This document shows, piece by piece, positions 21,206 through 33,463 of a DNA stretch of 64,000 nt (position 1 is the first letter of the stretch; each line of letters begins with the position of its first letter). The notes beneath the pieces were generated by a model. The model made no database searches. It had not been told where the DNA came from and saw only the letters and a program-made list of their open reading frames with translations. The stretch covers positions 121,641,900 to 121,705,899 of the forward strand of contig CM077158.1 in the NCBI GenBank assembly GCA_039583875.1. Reading direction: 5' to 3'. Position numbers and translations under genes: made by a program. The DNA is from Platanthera guangdongensis. Its lineage: Eukaryota > Streptophyta > Magnoliopsida > Asparagales > Orchidaceae.

Positions 21206-21380
21206 TGTATATATATATATATATATATATACATAACTCAAATCACACCATGAAAACATCTGGACCGTCCGATCTCCTAGAAATAAATTCTGGCCATTGG
21301 ATTCAAACATGCTGGCCTGCAATTAAAAAATTCTTATACTGTTTTACTGTTCATGCAGCAAAAATTCCCGATGCCCCCGT

Positions 21381-21597
21381 TCCGCCTTCCCGTGCGTAGC
21401 CCGATTCATCTGTCGCCGGCGGCGGAGACGCCGGCGGCCTGCCCGGCGGCCACCGGCGGGTTCGCCGGCCTCCGGCGAACCCGCCGGGGGTTGTCCCGCG
21501 GCGAGCGGGCATGGCCACCGCCGGCGGCCGCCGGGAAGGCCGCCGGCGTCTCCGCCGCCAGTGACAGATGAATCGGGCTACGCACAGGAAGGCGGAA
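21381..21597. repeat. Long inverted repeat inside Helitron 2
   Basis: Outer arms TCCGCCTTCC-GTGCGTAGC and CCCGATTCATCTGTC pair with GACAGATGAATCGGG and GCTACGCAC-GGAAGGCGGA. Inner arms are GC-rich as in Helitron 1. Total arm length is about 85-100 bp with some mismatches. Confidence 0.8.
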
Positions 21598-21734
21598 GCG
21601 GGGGGGGGGGGGGATTTTGGCTTTTTTTATTTTATAAAAAGTAATAAGTTATTATTTAATGATTTATTAAATTATAAATTGATTTAAAAAAATAATTATT
21701 TATTAAATTATTTATTAAAAAATAATAAGTTATT

Positions 21735-22170
21735 ATTTCGGAGACGGGCGAAGCCCGCCGGAGGGGACAGGCGCGGGCGAAGCGCCGGGGGGCGGGCGAC
21801 GCGAGCCGGGGGGCGGGCGAAGCGCGCCGGGGGGCGGGCGAAGCGCGCCGGGGGGCGGGCGAAGCGCGCCGGGGGGCGGGCGAAGCGCGCCGGGGGGCGG
21901 GCGAAGCGCGCCGGGGGGCGGGCGAAGCGCGCCGGGGGGCGGGCGAAGCGCGCCGGGGGGCGGGCGAAGCGCGCCGGGGGGCGGGCGAAGCACGCAAGGG
22001 GGTCAAGCGGGCCAAGCCCGCTTGATTGCGGGCGAAGCCCGCTTGATTGCGGGCGAAGCCCACAGCGATGCATCGACAATGGGCGAACGCCCGGCGGGGG
22101 GCGGGCGAAGCCCGCCGGAAGGTCAAGCAGGCGAAGCCCGCTTGATTGCGGGCGAAGCCCGCAGCGACGC
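21735..22170 (+). repeat. 21-bp GC-rich array and GCGGGC-GAA-GCCCGC hairpins
   Basis: Ten or so units of GCGCCGGGGGGCGGGCGAAGC in tandem, flanked by copies in which the GAA triloop is framed by a full 6-bp stem (GCGGGC / GCCCGC). These resemble the Helitron 3' hairpin (GGGC-GGA-GCCC), as if the terminator-like hairpin had multiplied. Confidence 0.8.
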
Positions 22171-22204
22171 ATCGAGAACGGGCGGAGCCCGTTCGAAGAT
22201 GCTA

Positions 22205-22319
<115 letters not shown>

Positions 22320-22349
22320 GAGCGATCATTTCTCTCCGTCACGCAGAAA

Positions 22350-22640
22350 TCACATTCCACTTCTCTCTGTCACGCCCAAATTTTCGAAAACCCCACCGCC
22401 GCGTGCTTCTCCCGCTTACGCCGCCTCTGCCACCAGGAACCGCCGCCTTAGCCGCCCTCCTGCCGCGTGCCGCCTTCACGCGTTCCCCGCCCTTCAACAT
22501 CCAACGCAACGCGCCGCCCTTCTGCCGCGTGCAGCCTCGCCGCGGGCACTTCCCCGATCTCCCAAAAAAAACCCGCGCCGCTTACCCCGCCGCTGCCAAC
22601 ATAACCCGCCGCGTGCCCCGTCCTCCTGGCGCGTGCCGTC
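22350..22640 (+). repeat. GC-rich dispersed repeat, copy 1
   Basis: Shares a series of blocks with 35335-35600: GTCACRCCCAAATT, CCGCCGCGTG, GCCTCTGCCA, CGCCCTTCAACATCCA and CAACGCAACRCGCC. Internally it repeats a roughly 60-bp phrase ending CGCCCTTCAACATCC. It resembles a 5' untranslated, promoter-proximal region of a transposon; no ORF is convincing. Confidence 0.55.
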
Positions 22641-22683
22641 TCGCCTGCCCTCGCCGCTCGCCTATTTGTGATGCCGCCACTGT

Positions 22684-23055
22684 CCTCCGCTATTTACTCA
22701 TCCATTACATGTCTTCAGCCTGGACCTTCGAACAGGAGAATCCTCTACCCGGATATTTGCGCCTGCTTCTACTTGCTTCTGTTTGATTAGGGAAATCTGC
22801 ACGATCCGCAGGTTTCGACCGCCAGCGCTCTTTGCCTCAAGCTTCCCACTGTGAGTTCCTCCACAGTTTCCTCCGCTATTTACTCATCCGTTACCTCTCT
22901 TCACCCTGGACCTTCGAACAGGAGATTCCTCTACTCGCATCTTTCCGCCTTCTTTCTATTAGCTGCTGTTTGACTAGGGAAATCCGCACGGTCGGCAGGT
23001 TTCGACCGGCAGCTCTTTGCCTCAAGCTTCCCACTGTTAATTTCTCCCTCGTTTC
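22684..23055 (+). repeat. Tandem duplication, 186 bp x 2
   Basis: CCTCCGCTATTTACTCATCC starts at 22684 and again at 22870. Both copies continue through GGACCTTCGAACAGGAGA, GGGAAATCYGCACG and CTCTTTGCCTCAAGCTTCCC. Non-coding. Confidence 0.8.
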
Positions 23056-23955
23056 TTCTGCTGTGAGGATATCATAACGCTAGGGATATGCATGTTGCTT
23101 CGTTCTCTTTTTTTGCACAAGTGTAACGAGATCATAACAAATTTGCTTTGTTTTAGCTTTGTTTCTCCACTGTGTTTCTCCTTGAACATGATTTTTGCCT
23201 GCACTGCCAGATTATCTAAATCATACTGTATTTCATTAACTGTGCAGCTGTTAACAAAACACGGAATGCTCTCATACATAAGGAACTTCATTCATTTTGA
23301 TATGCAAAATTACTTCTTTTTCTTCATAGTATTTCTACATACCTGTTTATAATACTACTCTTGCATTCCGTTTCTGTTTTTAAACCACTGGTATAGTTCA
23401 GTTAAATTCAGGTATTATTATTATTACTACCGTATCATTCAATATCAAATTTAGTAAGGGCAAATTTAGTAGGAGCTACTTCAGTAAGAGCATATCCAAA
23501 GGTCTTTCATATGCATAGTAAGATCATATCCAACTGTAGTAAGCAAATTTAGCAATTACAAATTTAGAACTACCTCACGAACTAAATATTATAATTTGGA
23601 GATCTTATAATAATTGTTGTATGAACTTTTGATTTAAAAATTAGGCCATAATTAACATTTAGACATGGATGACTTAAACATACGCCGTAACTAACAATAA
23701 ATTAGCTATTAGACATGGATGACTTAAACATTGGTCATAACCAACAATAACTTAACATTTAGGCATAGATAAGTTCCATCACGATGAAAATCCCCGAACA
23801 ACCCCTGCCGCTTCCTCCACTCGGCGGTAAATCGCAATTTTTTCTACACTGCAACGCGTCGTTGTTTCATGGCCCTCCTCGCTGCGTAACGCTGTTACCT
23901 GGCCGCAACCCGGTCACGGCGCCGCATGCCCCGTCCTCCGCCCGCGTGCCACGTA
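23056..23955. other. AT-rich non-coding stretch with a short tandem repeat
   Basis: No credible ORF. About three copies of a repeat of roughly 55-60 bp lie at 23640-23775, with the phrase TTAGACATGGATGACTTAAACAT at 23659 and 23711. The sequence is continuous, after removal of element 2 and one GGCTG, with 33464 onwards. Confidence 0.5.
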
Positions 23956-23960
23956 GGCTG

Positions 23961-26264
23961 TGTAACACCCCGTATCCGTCGCATAGCATATAGCAGTAGG
24001 TCCGGCCGGGGCCCGACGCCATATACCACAGACAGACCGGGTGGTTACTTATGGAAACCATCCAACCAATCTCAACGTCCTACACAGAGCATTCTAGCGG
24101 AAGCAGTTTATATAAGTTGCAAAACAAGAACCCAGCAACAAGCATGAATGTCCACTAACAAGATAATAGGAATGTTATTACAAAATACTCAAAAGTCGGC
24201 CTTAAGGCCTTACAAAATGTTTCACTTGTCTTTTACATGATTTACAAACCTCGGCTCGCAGGCCGGCCATACATGAATAAAACATAAAACATTTCCACTT
24301 GGGCCTTCGAGGGCCAGCTTCGCAAAAAGGGCTTTAGCCCGCTATTGACCGCTTGGTCCAGCTGCACCTGCAAGCAAACAAACAACCGCACGGTGGCAAA
24401 CAAGGCAACAGTCAGCAATGCTGACCAAATTATAACGATCCCGCCCCCAACTCGGGGCGGCGATGCTCCTTTCCTGCATTTCATTAGCATAAGCGAGCAA
24501 TTATAACCATAGCCATTACATCACAGGCGTTGGCTCGCACGGCCACACGCCCCGTGCACTCAGGGCACATTCTCGGTGAACCGGTCGATGTCACGTCAAT
24601 TAAAGCATTAACATTCCGGACTCACCACCGCCACTTAGACGGCCATTCCTATGAGCAATTCGTCTTCATGGTATTGGTCACGTCAATTTAAGCCATCGAC
24701 CACCGAAGACCCCCATTTATGCCAACGGCGAGTGCCATGTAACTTTAGGTCTCTCTAACCCGAACGACATAAAGCGGGTACGGCTCCATCTAACCCGTGC
24801 TCACATCGCAACGGCAATTTAAGCCATATGCGCGGGTCAAACTTTCACCGAGTCCCATTCTAACACAAGTCACATAACCCCGTTATGTTCAAGTTGGCTC
24901 TCAGGCCACCAAGTTGGCAAGACCTCGTGTCCGCCCAGTTTTCCGGGTGCACCTTTGGGTTAGTCCCCAAGGCTCCCTGCTGCAATCTACCGCGTAGAAA
25001 ACCCGAAAAACACCCAATAGCACGGAGTCTTCTCCGGCCTTATGCAATGCAACATCACCGATCCGGACTAACATGTCCGGGTAGGCTTCAACCAAAATGT
25101 CTATGTCCGTTCTCGCATACGGACTCTAAACAACGGGGACTTCACATATCTACCCGAAGGAACGCCTCCAACTCTCCGCAAACTCGCGAGAGCGGGCTTC
25201 CTATGCAAAGAAAGAGAGCGACTCATGCTCAAGATGAGGATCGTTACCCTTGCGGTCCTCTTTGGCGCCATCGAAAAGTAATCGGATGGAAATCACCGCA
25301 CTTGCGTTGCCTCCGTGGATCCGGAGTCGGCTTGCGTTTCGGAGCTCCGAAGCTCCTCCAATGGCGGATCTAGCTCCTCTTCTTCTTGCCTTAGCTCTTC
25401 TTTCTCCAAGGGTTTGGAGAGAGAACAAGTGGAAAAAGTGAGGGTTTTCTAAGTCAAAACCCGGGTATATCCCTTCAGGAACAACCCCCAGCCGTTGGAT
25501 CTTCAGTCAAAGAAATGAACGGCTTCGATTCGGGACTGAAATGCCCAATCTGGACCGAACACGGCCTGGCACACGCCCGTGTCCAGGGCCGTGTGCCTCA
25601 TTCGCCGTCAAAATCGAATCACCTGGAACCTCACACGGGTATCGAACACGCCCGTGTTCGAGCTGACACGCCCGTGTTCCACCTGACACGGCCGTGTAGC
25701 TGGCCGTGTACCCCATGATTTTCTCCCGTTTTCAACCCGAGCACTGCACGGGTTCTAGGACACGCCCGTGTCCTTGCCCATGTCACCTTGACACGCCTGG
25801 GCTCCAGGCCGTGTACATGGTCTCGACACTTCGCGGCTAAGTGTCGATACGGGTCGACACGCCCTGCGACACGCCCGTGTCGCAGGCCGTGTGCCATGTC
25901 TCGACACACTGTCGACACCAAAGTGTCGACTTCGCGGGACGAGTGTCGACACGGGTTGACACGCCCTGCGACACGCCCGTGTCGCAGGCCGTGTGCCGTG
26001 TCTCGACACAACGTCGAAGCACTGTGTCGACTTCACGGCTAAGTGTCGACACGGGTCGACACGCCCTGCGACACGCCCGTGTCGCAGGCCGTGTGCCCAG
26101 TCTCGACACAATGTCGAGACCAAAGTGTCGACTTCACGCCTTAGTGTCGACACAGGCTTGACACGCCCTGGGACACGCCCGTGTCCCAGGCCGTGTGCCT
26201 GCAGCCAGAACTCAAACTGGCCCAAATTATTCCCCTCTGCTCCTTTGAGTTTCGGGGCGTTACA
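23961..26264 (-). repeat. Element 2, 3' LTR
   Basis: 2304 bp, plus strand TGTAACACCCCG...GGCGTTACA. It contains a palindrome array (about 25556-26205). The last four repeats form a higher-order unit of about 101 bp (ACGCCCTGYG near 25861, 25963, 26063 and 26165), combining GACACGCCCGTGTC and GTGTCGAC palindromes. Confidence 0.93.
25556..26205 (-). repeat. Palindrome array in the element 2 3' LTR
   Basis: CCTGCGACACG-CC-CGTGTCGCAGG occurs three times and CCTGGGACACG-CC-CGTGTCCCAGG once (26167-26190). Between them are GTGTCGACAC and CTCGACACA motifs. It occupies the first part of the LTR in element orientation. The same array is at about 32750-33395. Confidence 0.85.
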
Positions 26265-29200
26265 ACTCTACCCCTCTTAAAAGAATTTCGCCCACGAAAT
26301 TACATAAAGGGAAAAACATGTACAAAACTAAATTTGTACCTGAGCGGAACAACTCCGGATATTCGTCAAGCATCGTCTGCTCTCGCTCCCAAGAGAGCTC
26401 CTCACGACCGCAATTGTCCCACCGGACTTTGACCATCCTGATCTCTTTATTGCGTAGCCGCTTGACCTCCGAGTCCTCAATCCGCACGGGCTTGACTTTT
26501 GTCGTTAGCCCACTATCCACCGGCACTTGATCGACCGCGATCACTTGCGTAGGCTCTTGCACCGCCTTCCGAAGCACCGAAATATGGAATACATCATGTA
26601 AACCACTTAGCTCCACTGAAAGCTTCAGCCGATAGGCCGCTTCTCCTACTCGCTCCAGAACCTCGAACGGTCCAAGGTACCTCGGGCTTAGCTTTTTCAA
26701 TCGCCGCACCCGCGAGACACCCTTGAACGGCTTGATCTTCAAGTATACATGATCGCCCACAGCGAACTCCACGTTCCTGTGCTTGGCATTATAGTACTTT
26801 GCTTGCCGGTCCTGAGCGATAAGCAACCTCTCCCGAATGGTTCTCACCAACGAAGTAGCATCCTCCACTTCCGATCGCTTATACAACTTCGACTCGCCCG
26901 TTTCTAACCAAGACAACGGCGTGCGACATCGTCTACCATAAAGGGCCTCGAAAGGCGCCATCTGAATACTTGCTTGGTAGCTGTTGTTGTATGCGAACTC
27001 CACCCAATAAAGGTGGTCCTCCCATTGCTTTCCAAAGTCCAAGACACACATGCGAAGCATGTCTTCCATAGTTCTATTGACCCTCTCGGTCTGCCCATCC
27101 GTTTGTGGATGGAAGGCTGTGCTAAACTTCAGCTTTGTTCCCAACATTTGCTGCACCAGCCTCCAATCATTGGACGTGAACCGCCCATCTCGGTCACTCA
27201 CGATGCTACGGGGCACACCATGAAGCCGCACTATGTTATCCACATAAAGCTTTGCCAGCTTCTCCACCGGATCATCCTTCCTATGCGGAATAAAATGCGA
27301 CACCTTTGTTAATCGATCGACCACCACCCAAATGGCGTCGTTCCCCTTCTGCGACCTTGGCAAACCATGCACAAAGTCCATAGAGATGTCGTCGAATTTC
27401 CACTCCGGAATAGGCAAGGACTTAAGAAATCCTCCCGGCTTTTGGCACTCCGCCTTTACCAAGGCGCAAGTTTGGCACTTCGCTACATATAGCGCCACAT
27501 CCTTTTTCAAGCCCGGCCACCAAAACAGTTTCTTGACGTCGCGGTACATCTTCGTGCTCCCCGGGTGAATCGAGTACTTGGTATGGTGCGCCTCGTACAA
27601 CAACTCCACCCGTAAACTGCCCACACTTGGGACGCACAAACGACCGTCTTTCCAAAGCAATCCGTCCTCCACGACGAATTGGGAATTTGACCCATCCAGA
27701 ACCTCTATCATGAACTGCTTCAGATGAGCATCCATATCCAAAGCCTGCCGAATCCGATCAGCCAGGTCATATTGGACTTCAGTCCAATTCAGCACTGCTT
27801 CAGCACTAGATTGTCTATCCACACAAACAATATCCAATGCCTCCAGCTCCTGCACCAACCGCTCATCATGCACTGATAGCCAATTCGCTTGAGCTGGGGC
27901 TCGGCGACTCAACGCGTCCGCAACCGCATTCCCTTTGCCAGGCACGTAGTGGATCTTGAAAGTATAGTCCCCCAGGAACTCCATCCACCTACGCTGCCGC
28001 ATATTCAGATCTTTCTGATCAATCAAATACTTTAGGATCTTGTGATCGGTGTAGATATCAATCTTCACACCGTACAAATAGTGTCTCCACAGCTTCAAGG
28101 CAAAAATCACGGCCGCCAACTCCAAGTCGTGGACCGGATAATTCCTCTCGTGCACTTTTAGCTGTCTCGAGCCATAAGCTATCACGCTGCCGTGCTGCAA
28201 TAGCACGCAACCCAAACCGCTGCCCGAAGCATCGCTATATATCTCATAGCCTTCGGTTCCAACCGGCGAACTCAGCACAGGCGCCGTGGTCAACCGACAC
28301 TTTAACTCCTCAAAAGCTCGGGCGCACTCCGGCGTCCAAACGAACTTATGATCCTTCCTCGTCAAAGTAGTGAGAGGTAACGCTATCCGCGAGAAGTTCT
28401 CTACGAAGCGCCTATAATAGCCGGCAAGCCCCAAAAAGCTCCGGACTTCTGCTACCGTAGCAAGCTCAGGCCACTCCCGTATCGCAACAATCTTCGCCGG
28501 ATCCACAGCAATACCCTCTCCACTCACTATATGCCCGAGGAACGCCACTGAGGATAGCCAAAACTCGCACTTCGAGAACTTGGCATACAACTGGTTTCTC
28601 CTGAGTGTCTCCAACACCAAATGGAGATGCTTGAAGTGATCCTCCTCACTTTGCGAGTACACCAAAATATCGTCGATGAAGACGATCACGAAATGGTCTA
28701 GGTACTCCCTGAACGTTCTGTTCATCAAATCCATGAACACTGACGGCGCATTAGTCAGCCCAAACGGCATGACCGTAAACTCATAATGCCCGTATCTCGT
28801 ACTAAACGCTGTCTTCGGGATATCACTCTCCCTTATCCGCAGCTGATAGTACCCAGACTTGAGATCTAACTTCGAGTACACCGTCGACCCGACTAACTGA
28901 TCGAAGAGATCATCAATCCGGGGGATCGGGTACTTGTTCTTCTCGGTCAGCTTGTTTAGCTCCCGATAATCAATACATAACCTCAAGCTTCCGTCCTTCT
29001 TCTTAACAAAGAGGACCGGTGCGCTCCAAGGCGAAGAACTCGGGCGCACATACCCTTGCTCCAGCAACTCTTGCAGTTGAACTTTCAGCTCCGCCATTTC
29101 CTTAGGCGCTAGCCGATACGGAGATCGTGACACAGGCTTTGCACCTGGCACTAGCTCGATAGTAAAATCTATCTCCCGTTGTGGCGGGGCTCCAGGAAGA

Positions 29201-29708
29201 TCTGCGGGGAACACATCAGGGTATTCCGATACCACTGAAATACAATCCATCGCGGGCTTCGGCTTTGCAACCTCCACTAGTGTAAAGAACAGTTCTGCTC
29301 CGGCACGAACCGCCTTCACCACCTGAAGAGCAGACATCAACGTCTTGCTCGACCCCTTTAAGCCCGTAAAAGTCGTCTCACGACTTGCTCCCAGCTTTAC
29401 TTCCTTGCTACCGCAATCTATATGGGCCTGCTGCTCCGAGAGCCAGTCCATTCCAAATATGACGTCGAACTCCACCAACGGAAGTAAGGACGCCCGCAGG
29501 TCAAACTCCTGCTCTCCAATACGAGTCTTAACCTCGCAGATTCTATCCGCTCGCATCGAACACCCATTTGGCAACAACACATCCAACTTATCCTTCGCCA
29601 TCGAAGAAGGGACTCCGATGCGTAATATAAATCCTTCGGACAAGAAGGAGTGTGAAGCTCCCGTATCAAAGAGTGCTCGTGCCGGATTTTCACAAATCAA
29701 CACAAATC
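26260..29708 (-). CDS. Element 2 Pol: protease, RT, RNase H, integrase, chromodomain
   Basis: The open frame spans 26260-29745 (1161 codons); its first twelve codons lie in the probable intron, so coding is taken from the acceptor at 29708 ([14 protein letters not shown]). Domains in order: aspartic protease DTGASHSF (about residue 27 of the frame); RT with [25 protein letters not shown] and FIDD (about 354); RNase H with [15 protein letters not shown] (about 500); integrase zinc finger with [13 protein letters not shown] and CQTCALVK (720-765); core with [20 protein letters not shown] and [11 protein letters not shown] (785-895); chromodomain [18 protein letters not shown] (about 1095-1125). 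The polyprotein copies element RNA and integrates the cDNA. No internal stop. The frame runs through the purine tract, and its stop TAA lies within the first bases of the LTR. Confidence 0.94.
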
Positions 29709-29784
29709 CTAAACAAGTAGTGGTAAGGTAACATGTGCATAACAAGCATATAAAGGAATTGACTTGCTATAAATTAAACCGTAC
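29709..29784 (-). other. Probable spliceosomal intron between gag and protease, element 2
   Basis: Minus strand: DVVTG codons across GACAG|GTACGG, then 76 bp to CTACTTGTTTAG|GA. Joining gives ACA-GGA-TTT-GTG, continuing in the pol frame as TG-FVLI. Position and residues match the element 1 intron, while the intron sequences and lengths (76 and 91 bp) differ. A stop (TAA) follows within four codons if unspliced. Confidence 0.63.
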
Positions 29785-29804
29785 CTGTCACCACGTCAGC
29801 TTGT

Positions 29805-30929
29805 TTAATGGCCTCCTGTTGGACCAAGATTGTAAACCCTTGGTTGGGCCGGAGCATAATGGGATGCGGTCGATTCCACCGCCTTGCCCTTCTCTTCATA
29901 AGTAGCTCCAGGCCTCCTTTCGGACTTAGGACGTCCGCTCCAACAATCACGGGCAAAATGCCCCGTCTTGCCACAAGTAAAACACGCACCCGGGGTCCGA
30001 CCCGTAGTCGCCCCAGAAGCGCCAGAAGGAGCTGGACCCGAAGTCCTATGCTTCTTGAAAGTCCTCCGATAGCCTGACTTTGAAGTAGTCGGCACTCTGA
30101 ACTCAGATTTCTTTTCACCCAAGCTTTTCTTCGCTTGTACACTCTTCATGTCCTTCTCCAAGGACCGGGCAGTATTGACCAAGGTTAAGAAACCCTGTGT
30201 CATTGGCCCCGACAGTAACAATCTCAGCTCATCCCTCAAGCCTTCATAAAAACGATTAGTCTTGCGCTCCTCATCCATGATGGTAGAGCTAGCATAACGA
30301 CTCAACCGCGTAAACTCGTGGAGATATTCATCCACGCTCCTCTCACCCTGCACCAACTTCAGGAACTCATTCTCCATTGAAATCCTCTGAGTAGAAGGGA
30401 GGTATCTTGCTAAGAACAATTCCGAGAACTCTTCCATCGGAACGTCTATCAGTTGTCTACCTCGCAGATGATGCAGCTCCAAACCTTCCCACCACATCCT
30501 CGCTTCACCGTCCAGCAGGAACGTAGCAATGGTGGTCATCTGCCACTCCTCCGTCTCCGTCGCTGTCATGACTCTCTTCACCCTAGAGAGCCAGTCTTCA
30601 GCTTGAGATGGGGTTCCCAACCCCGAGAATAACGGAGGGTTAAAGCTCATTACATGCTTCAACTGCCTCTCAGTCGCCCTCCTTGGCACTATTGGTTCTA
30701 CAACCACTTGCTCCATCCTCCTCGGCTCAGCCTCTTGAAGAGGTACTTGCTCCATCACAGGAGCGGGCTGCTGCGCTTGCCTCCCAGGCTGCGCATTGAT
30801 CACGGCCAACACCGCTTCAGCCACCAATCTTATATTTTCAGCCGACAAAGGTGTTGCTGGAGCAACTTTCGGTGCACTACTTGCCTCAGAAACTCGGCGT
30901 TCTGACAGCCCAACACCACTTCGGGTCAC
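29805..30929 (-). CDS. Element 2 Gag (capsid/nucleocapsid)
   Basis: 374 residues from MTRSGVG. The gag core includes EDWLSRVKRVM, ARMWWEGLEL and FYEGLRDELRLLLS; the zinc knuckle is CFTCGKTGHFARDC (about residues 315-328). Homologous along its length to the element 1 gag. The frame ends at YNLGPTGGH, whereas element 1 continues with LQEAIKQSDVVTG. The corresponding EAIKQADVVTG is present here one frame over, so a one-base offset near 29812 cuts the C-terminus and would put a spliced Gag-Pol out of frame. Confidence 0.9.
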   Translation of the reverse strand: MTRSGVGLSERRVSEASSAPKVAPATPLSAENIRLVAEAVLAVINAQPGRQAQQPAPVMEQVPLQEAEPRRMEQVVVEPIVPRRATERQLKHVMSFNPPLFSGLGTPSQAEDWLSRVKRVMTATETEEWQMTTIATFLLDGEARMWWEGLELHHLRGRQLIDVPMEEFSELFLARYLPSTQRISMENEFLKLVQGERSVDEYLHEFTRLSRYASSTIMDEERKTNRFYEGLRDELRLLLSGPMTQGFLTLVNTARSLEKDMKSVQAKKSLGEKKSEFRVPTTSKSGYRRTFKKHRTSGPAPSGASGATTGRTPGACFTCGKTGHFARDCWSGRPKSERRPGATYEEKGKAVESTASHYAPAQPRVYNLGPTGGH

Positions 30930-31151
30930 CTATAGTGGTACAAAACACCGTTAAGCGACCAAATAAATTGCAAACAGCAATTATAGGAACACGCAGGTTC
31001 CTCAAACACGAGTATTTTCATTCCTAAGTGGACATTCATGGGTTCTTTTTACGGTTATAACGATGACGCACACAATGTGCTCACCACCCCTTAAAAAGAA
31101 TTCGCCCATGAATTCAATTCAAGCCCAACCAAAACCAGTAGTCTGATACCA
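30930..31151 (-). other. Element 2 leader and tRNA primer site
   Basis: The primer site TGGTATCAGA on the minus strand (31142-31151) is three bases from the LTR. A block at about 30990-31052 is shared with the element 1 leader (CAGGTTCCTCAAACAC, CATTCCTA, TGGACATTCATG) although the rest of the leaders differ. Confidence 0.78.
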
Positions 31152-31154
31152 AAT

Positions 31155-33458
31155 TGTAACACCCCCTATCCGTCGCATAGCATATAGCAGTAGGTCCGGC
31201 CGGGGCCCGACGCCATATACCACAGACAGACCGGGTGGTTACTTATGGAAACCATCCAACCAATCTCAACGTCCTACACAGAGCATTCTAGCGGAAGCAG
31301 TTTATATAAGTTGCAAAACAAGAACCCAGCAACAAGCATGAATGTCCACTAACAAGATAATAGGAATGCTATTACAAAATACTCAAAAGTCGGCCTTAAG
31401 GCCTTACAAAATGTTTCACTTGTCTTTTACATGATTTACAAACCTCGGCTCGCAGGCCGGCCATACATGAATAAAACATAAAACATTTCCACTTGGTCCT
31501 TCGAGGGACAGCTTCACAAAAAGGGCTTTAGCCCGCTATTGACCGCTTGGTCCAGCTGCACCTGCAAGCAAACAAACCACCGCACGGTGGCAAACAAGGC
31601 AACGGTCAGCAATGTTGACCAAATTATAACGATCCCGCCCCCAACTCGGGGCGGCGATGCTCCTTTCCTGCATTTCATTAGCATAAGCGAGCAATTATAA
31701 CCATAGCCATTACATCACAGGCGTTGGTTCGCACGGCCACACGCCCCGTGCACTCAGGGCACATTCTCGGTGAACCGGTCGATGTCACGTCAATTAAAGC
31801 CATTAACATTCCGGACTCACCACCGCCACTTAGACGGCCATTCCTATGAGCAATTCGTCTTCATGGTATTGGTCACGTCAATTTAAGCCATCGACCACCG
31901 AAGACCCCCATTTATGCCAACGGCGAGTGCCATGTAACTTTAGGTCTCTCTAACCCGAACGACATAAAGCGGGTACGGCTCCATCTAACCCGTGCTCACA
32001 TCGTAACAGCAATTTAAGCCATATGCGCGGGTCAAACTTTCACCGAGTCCCATTCTAACACAAGTCACATAACCCCGTTATGTTCAAGTTGGCTCTCAGG
32101 CCACCAAGTTGGCAAGACCTCGTGTCCGCCCAGTTTTCCGGGTGCACCTTTGGGTTAGTCCCCAAGGCTCCCTGCTGCAATCTACCGCGTAGAAAACCCG
32201 AAAAACACCCAATAGCACGGAGTCTTCTCCGGCCTTATGCAATGCAACATCACCGATCCGGACTAACATGTCCGGGTAGGCTTCAACCAAAATGCCTATG
32301 TCCGTTCTCGCATACGGACTCTAAACAACGGGGACTTCACATATCTACCCGAAGGAACGCCTCCAACTCTCCGCAAACTCGCGAGAGCGGGCTTCCTATG
32401 CAAAGTAAGAGAGCGACTCATGCTCAAGATGAGGATCGTTACCCTTGCGGTCCTCTTTGGCGCCATCGAAAAGTAATCGGATGGAAATCACCGCACTTGC
32501 GTTGCCTCCGTGGATCCGGAGTCGGCTTGCGTTTCGGAGCTCCGAAGCTCCTCCAATGGCGGATCTAGCTCCTCTTCTTCTTGCCTTAGCTCTTCTTTCT
32601 CCAAGGGTTTGGAGAGAGAACAAGTGGAAAAAGTGAGGGTTTTCTAAGTCAAAACCCGGGTATATCCCTTCAGGAACAACCCCCAGCCGTTGGATCTTCA
32701 GTCAAAGAAATGAACGGCTTCGATTCGGGACTGAAATGCCCAATCTGGACCGAACACGGCCTGGCACACGCCCGTGTCCAGGGCCGTGTGCCTCATTCGC
32801 CGTCAAAATCGAATCACCTGGAACCTCACACGGGTATCGAACACGCCCGTGTTCGAGCTGACACGCCCGTGTTCCACCTGACACGGCCGTGTAGCTGGCC
32901 GTGTACCCCATGATTTTCTCCCGTTTTCAACCCGAGCACTGCACGGGTTCTAGGACACGCCGTGTCCTTGCCCGTGTCACCTTGACACGCCTGGGCTCCA
33001 GGCCGTGTACATGGTCTCGACACTTCGCGGCTAAGTGTCGACACGGGTCGACACGCCCTGCGACACGCCCGTGTCGCAGGCCGTGTGCCATGTCTCGACA
33101 CACTGTCGACACCAAAGTGTCGACTTCGCGGGACGAGTGTCGACACGGGTTGACACGCCCTGCGACACGCCCGTGTCGCAGGCCGTGTGCCATGTCTCGA
33201 CACAACGTCGAAGCATTGTGTCGACTTCACGGCTAAGTGTCGACACGGGTCGACACGCCTTGCGACACGCCCGTGTCGCAGGCCGTGTGCCCAGTCTCGA
33301 CACAATGTCGAGACCAAAGTGTCGACTTCACGCCTTAGTGTCGACACAGGCTTGACACGCCCTAGGACACGCCCGTGTCCCAGCCCGTGTGCCTGCATCC
33401 AGAACTCAAACTGGCCCAAATTATTCCCCTCTGCTCCTTTGAGTTTCGGGGAGTTACA
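31155..33458 (-). repeat. Element 2, 5' LTR
   Basis: 2304 bp, the same length as 23961-26264, with a small number of substitutions (for example GAGTTACA instead of GCGTTACA at the end, and CCCAGCCCG in the last palindrome). The palindrome array is at about 32750-33395. Confidence 0.93.
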
Positions 33459-33463
33459 GGCTG

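Larger units (their letters stand above)
23961..33458 (-). mobile_element. Element 2: complete Ty3 chromovirus, Tekay type
   Basis: Complete minus-strand element with a 5-bp target duplication GGCTG (23956-23960 and 33459-33463). Element order: 5' LTR (31155-33458), iMet primer site (31142-31151), gag, probable intron, pol (protease, RT, RNase H, integrase, chromodomain), purine tract, 3' LTR (23961-26264). Both LTRs are 2304 bp and nearly identical, so insertion is recent. It is the same lineage as element 1 but diverged. Pol is uninterrupted; gag has a one-base frame offset just before the splice donor. It sits inside degenerate repeat DNA that continues on both sides. Confidence 0.94.
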
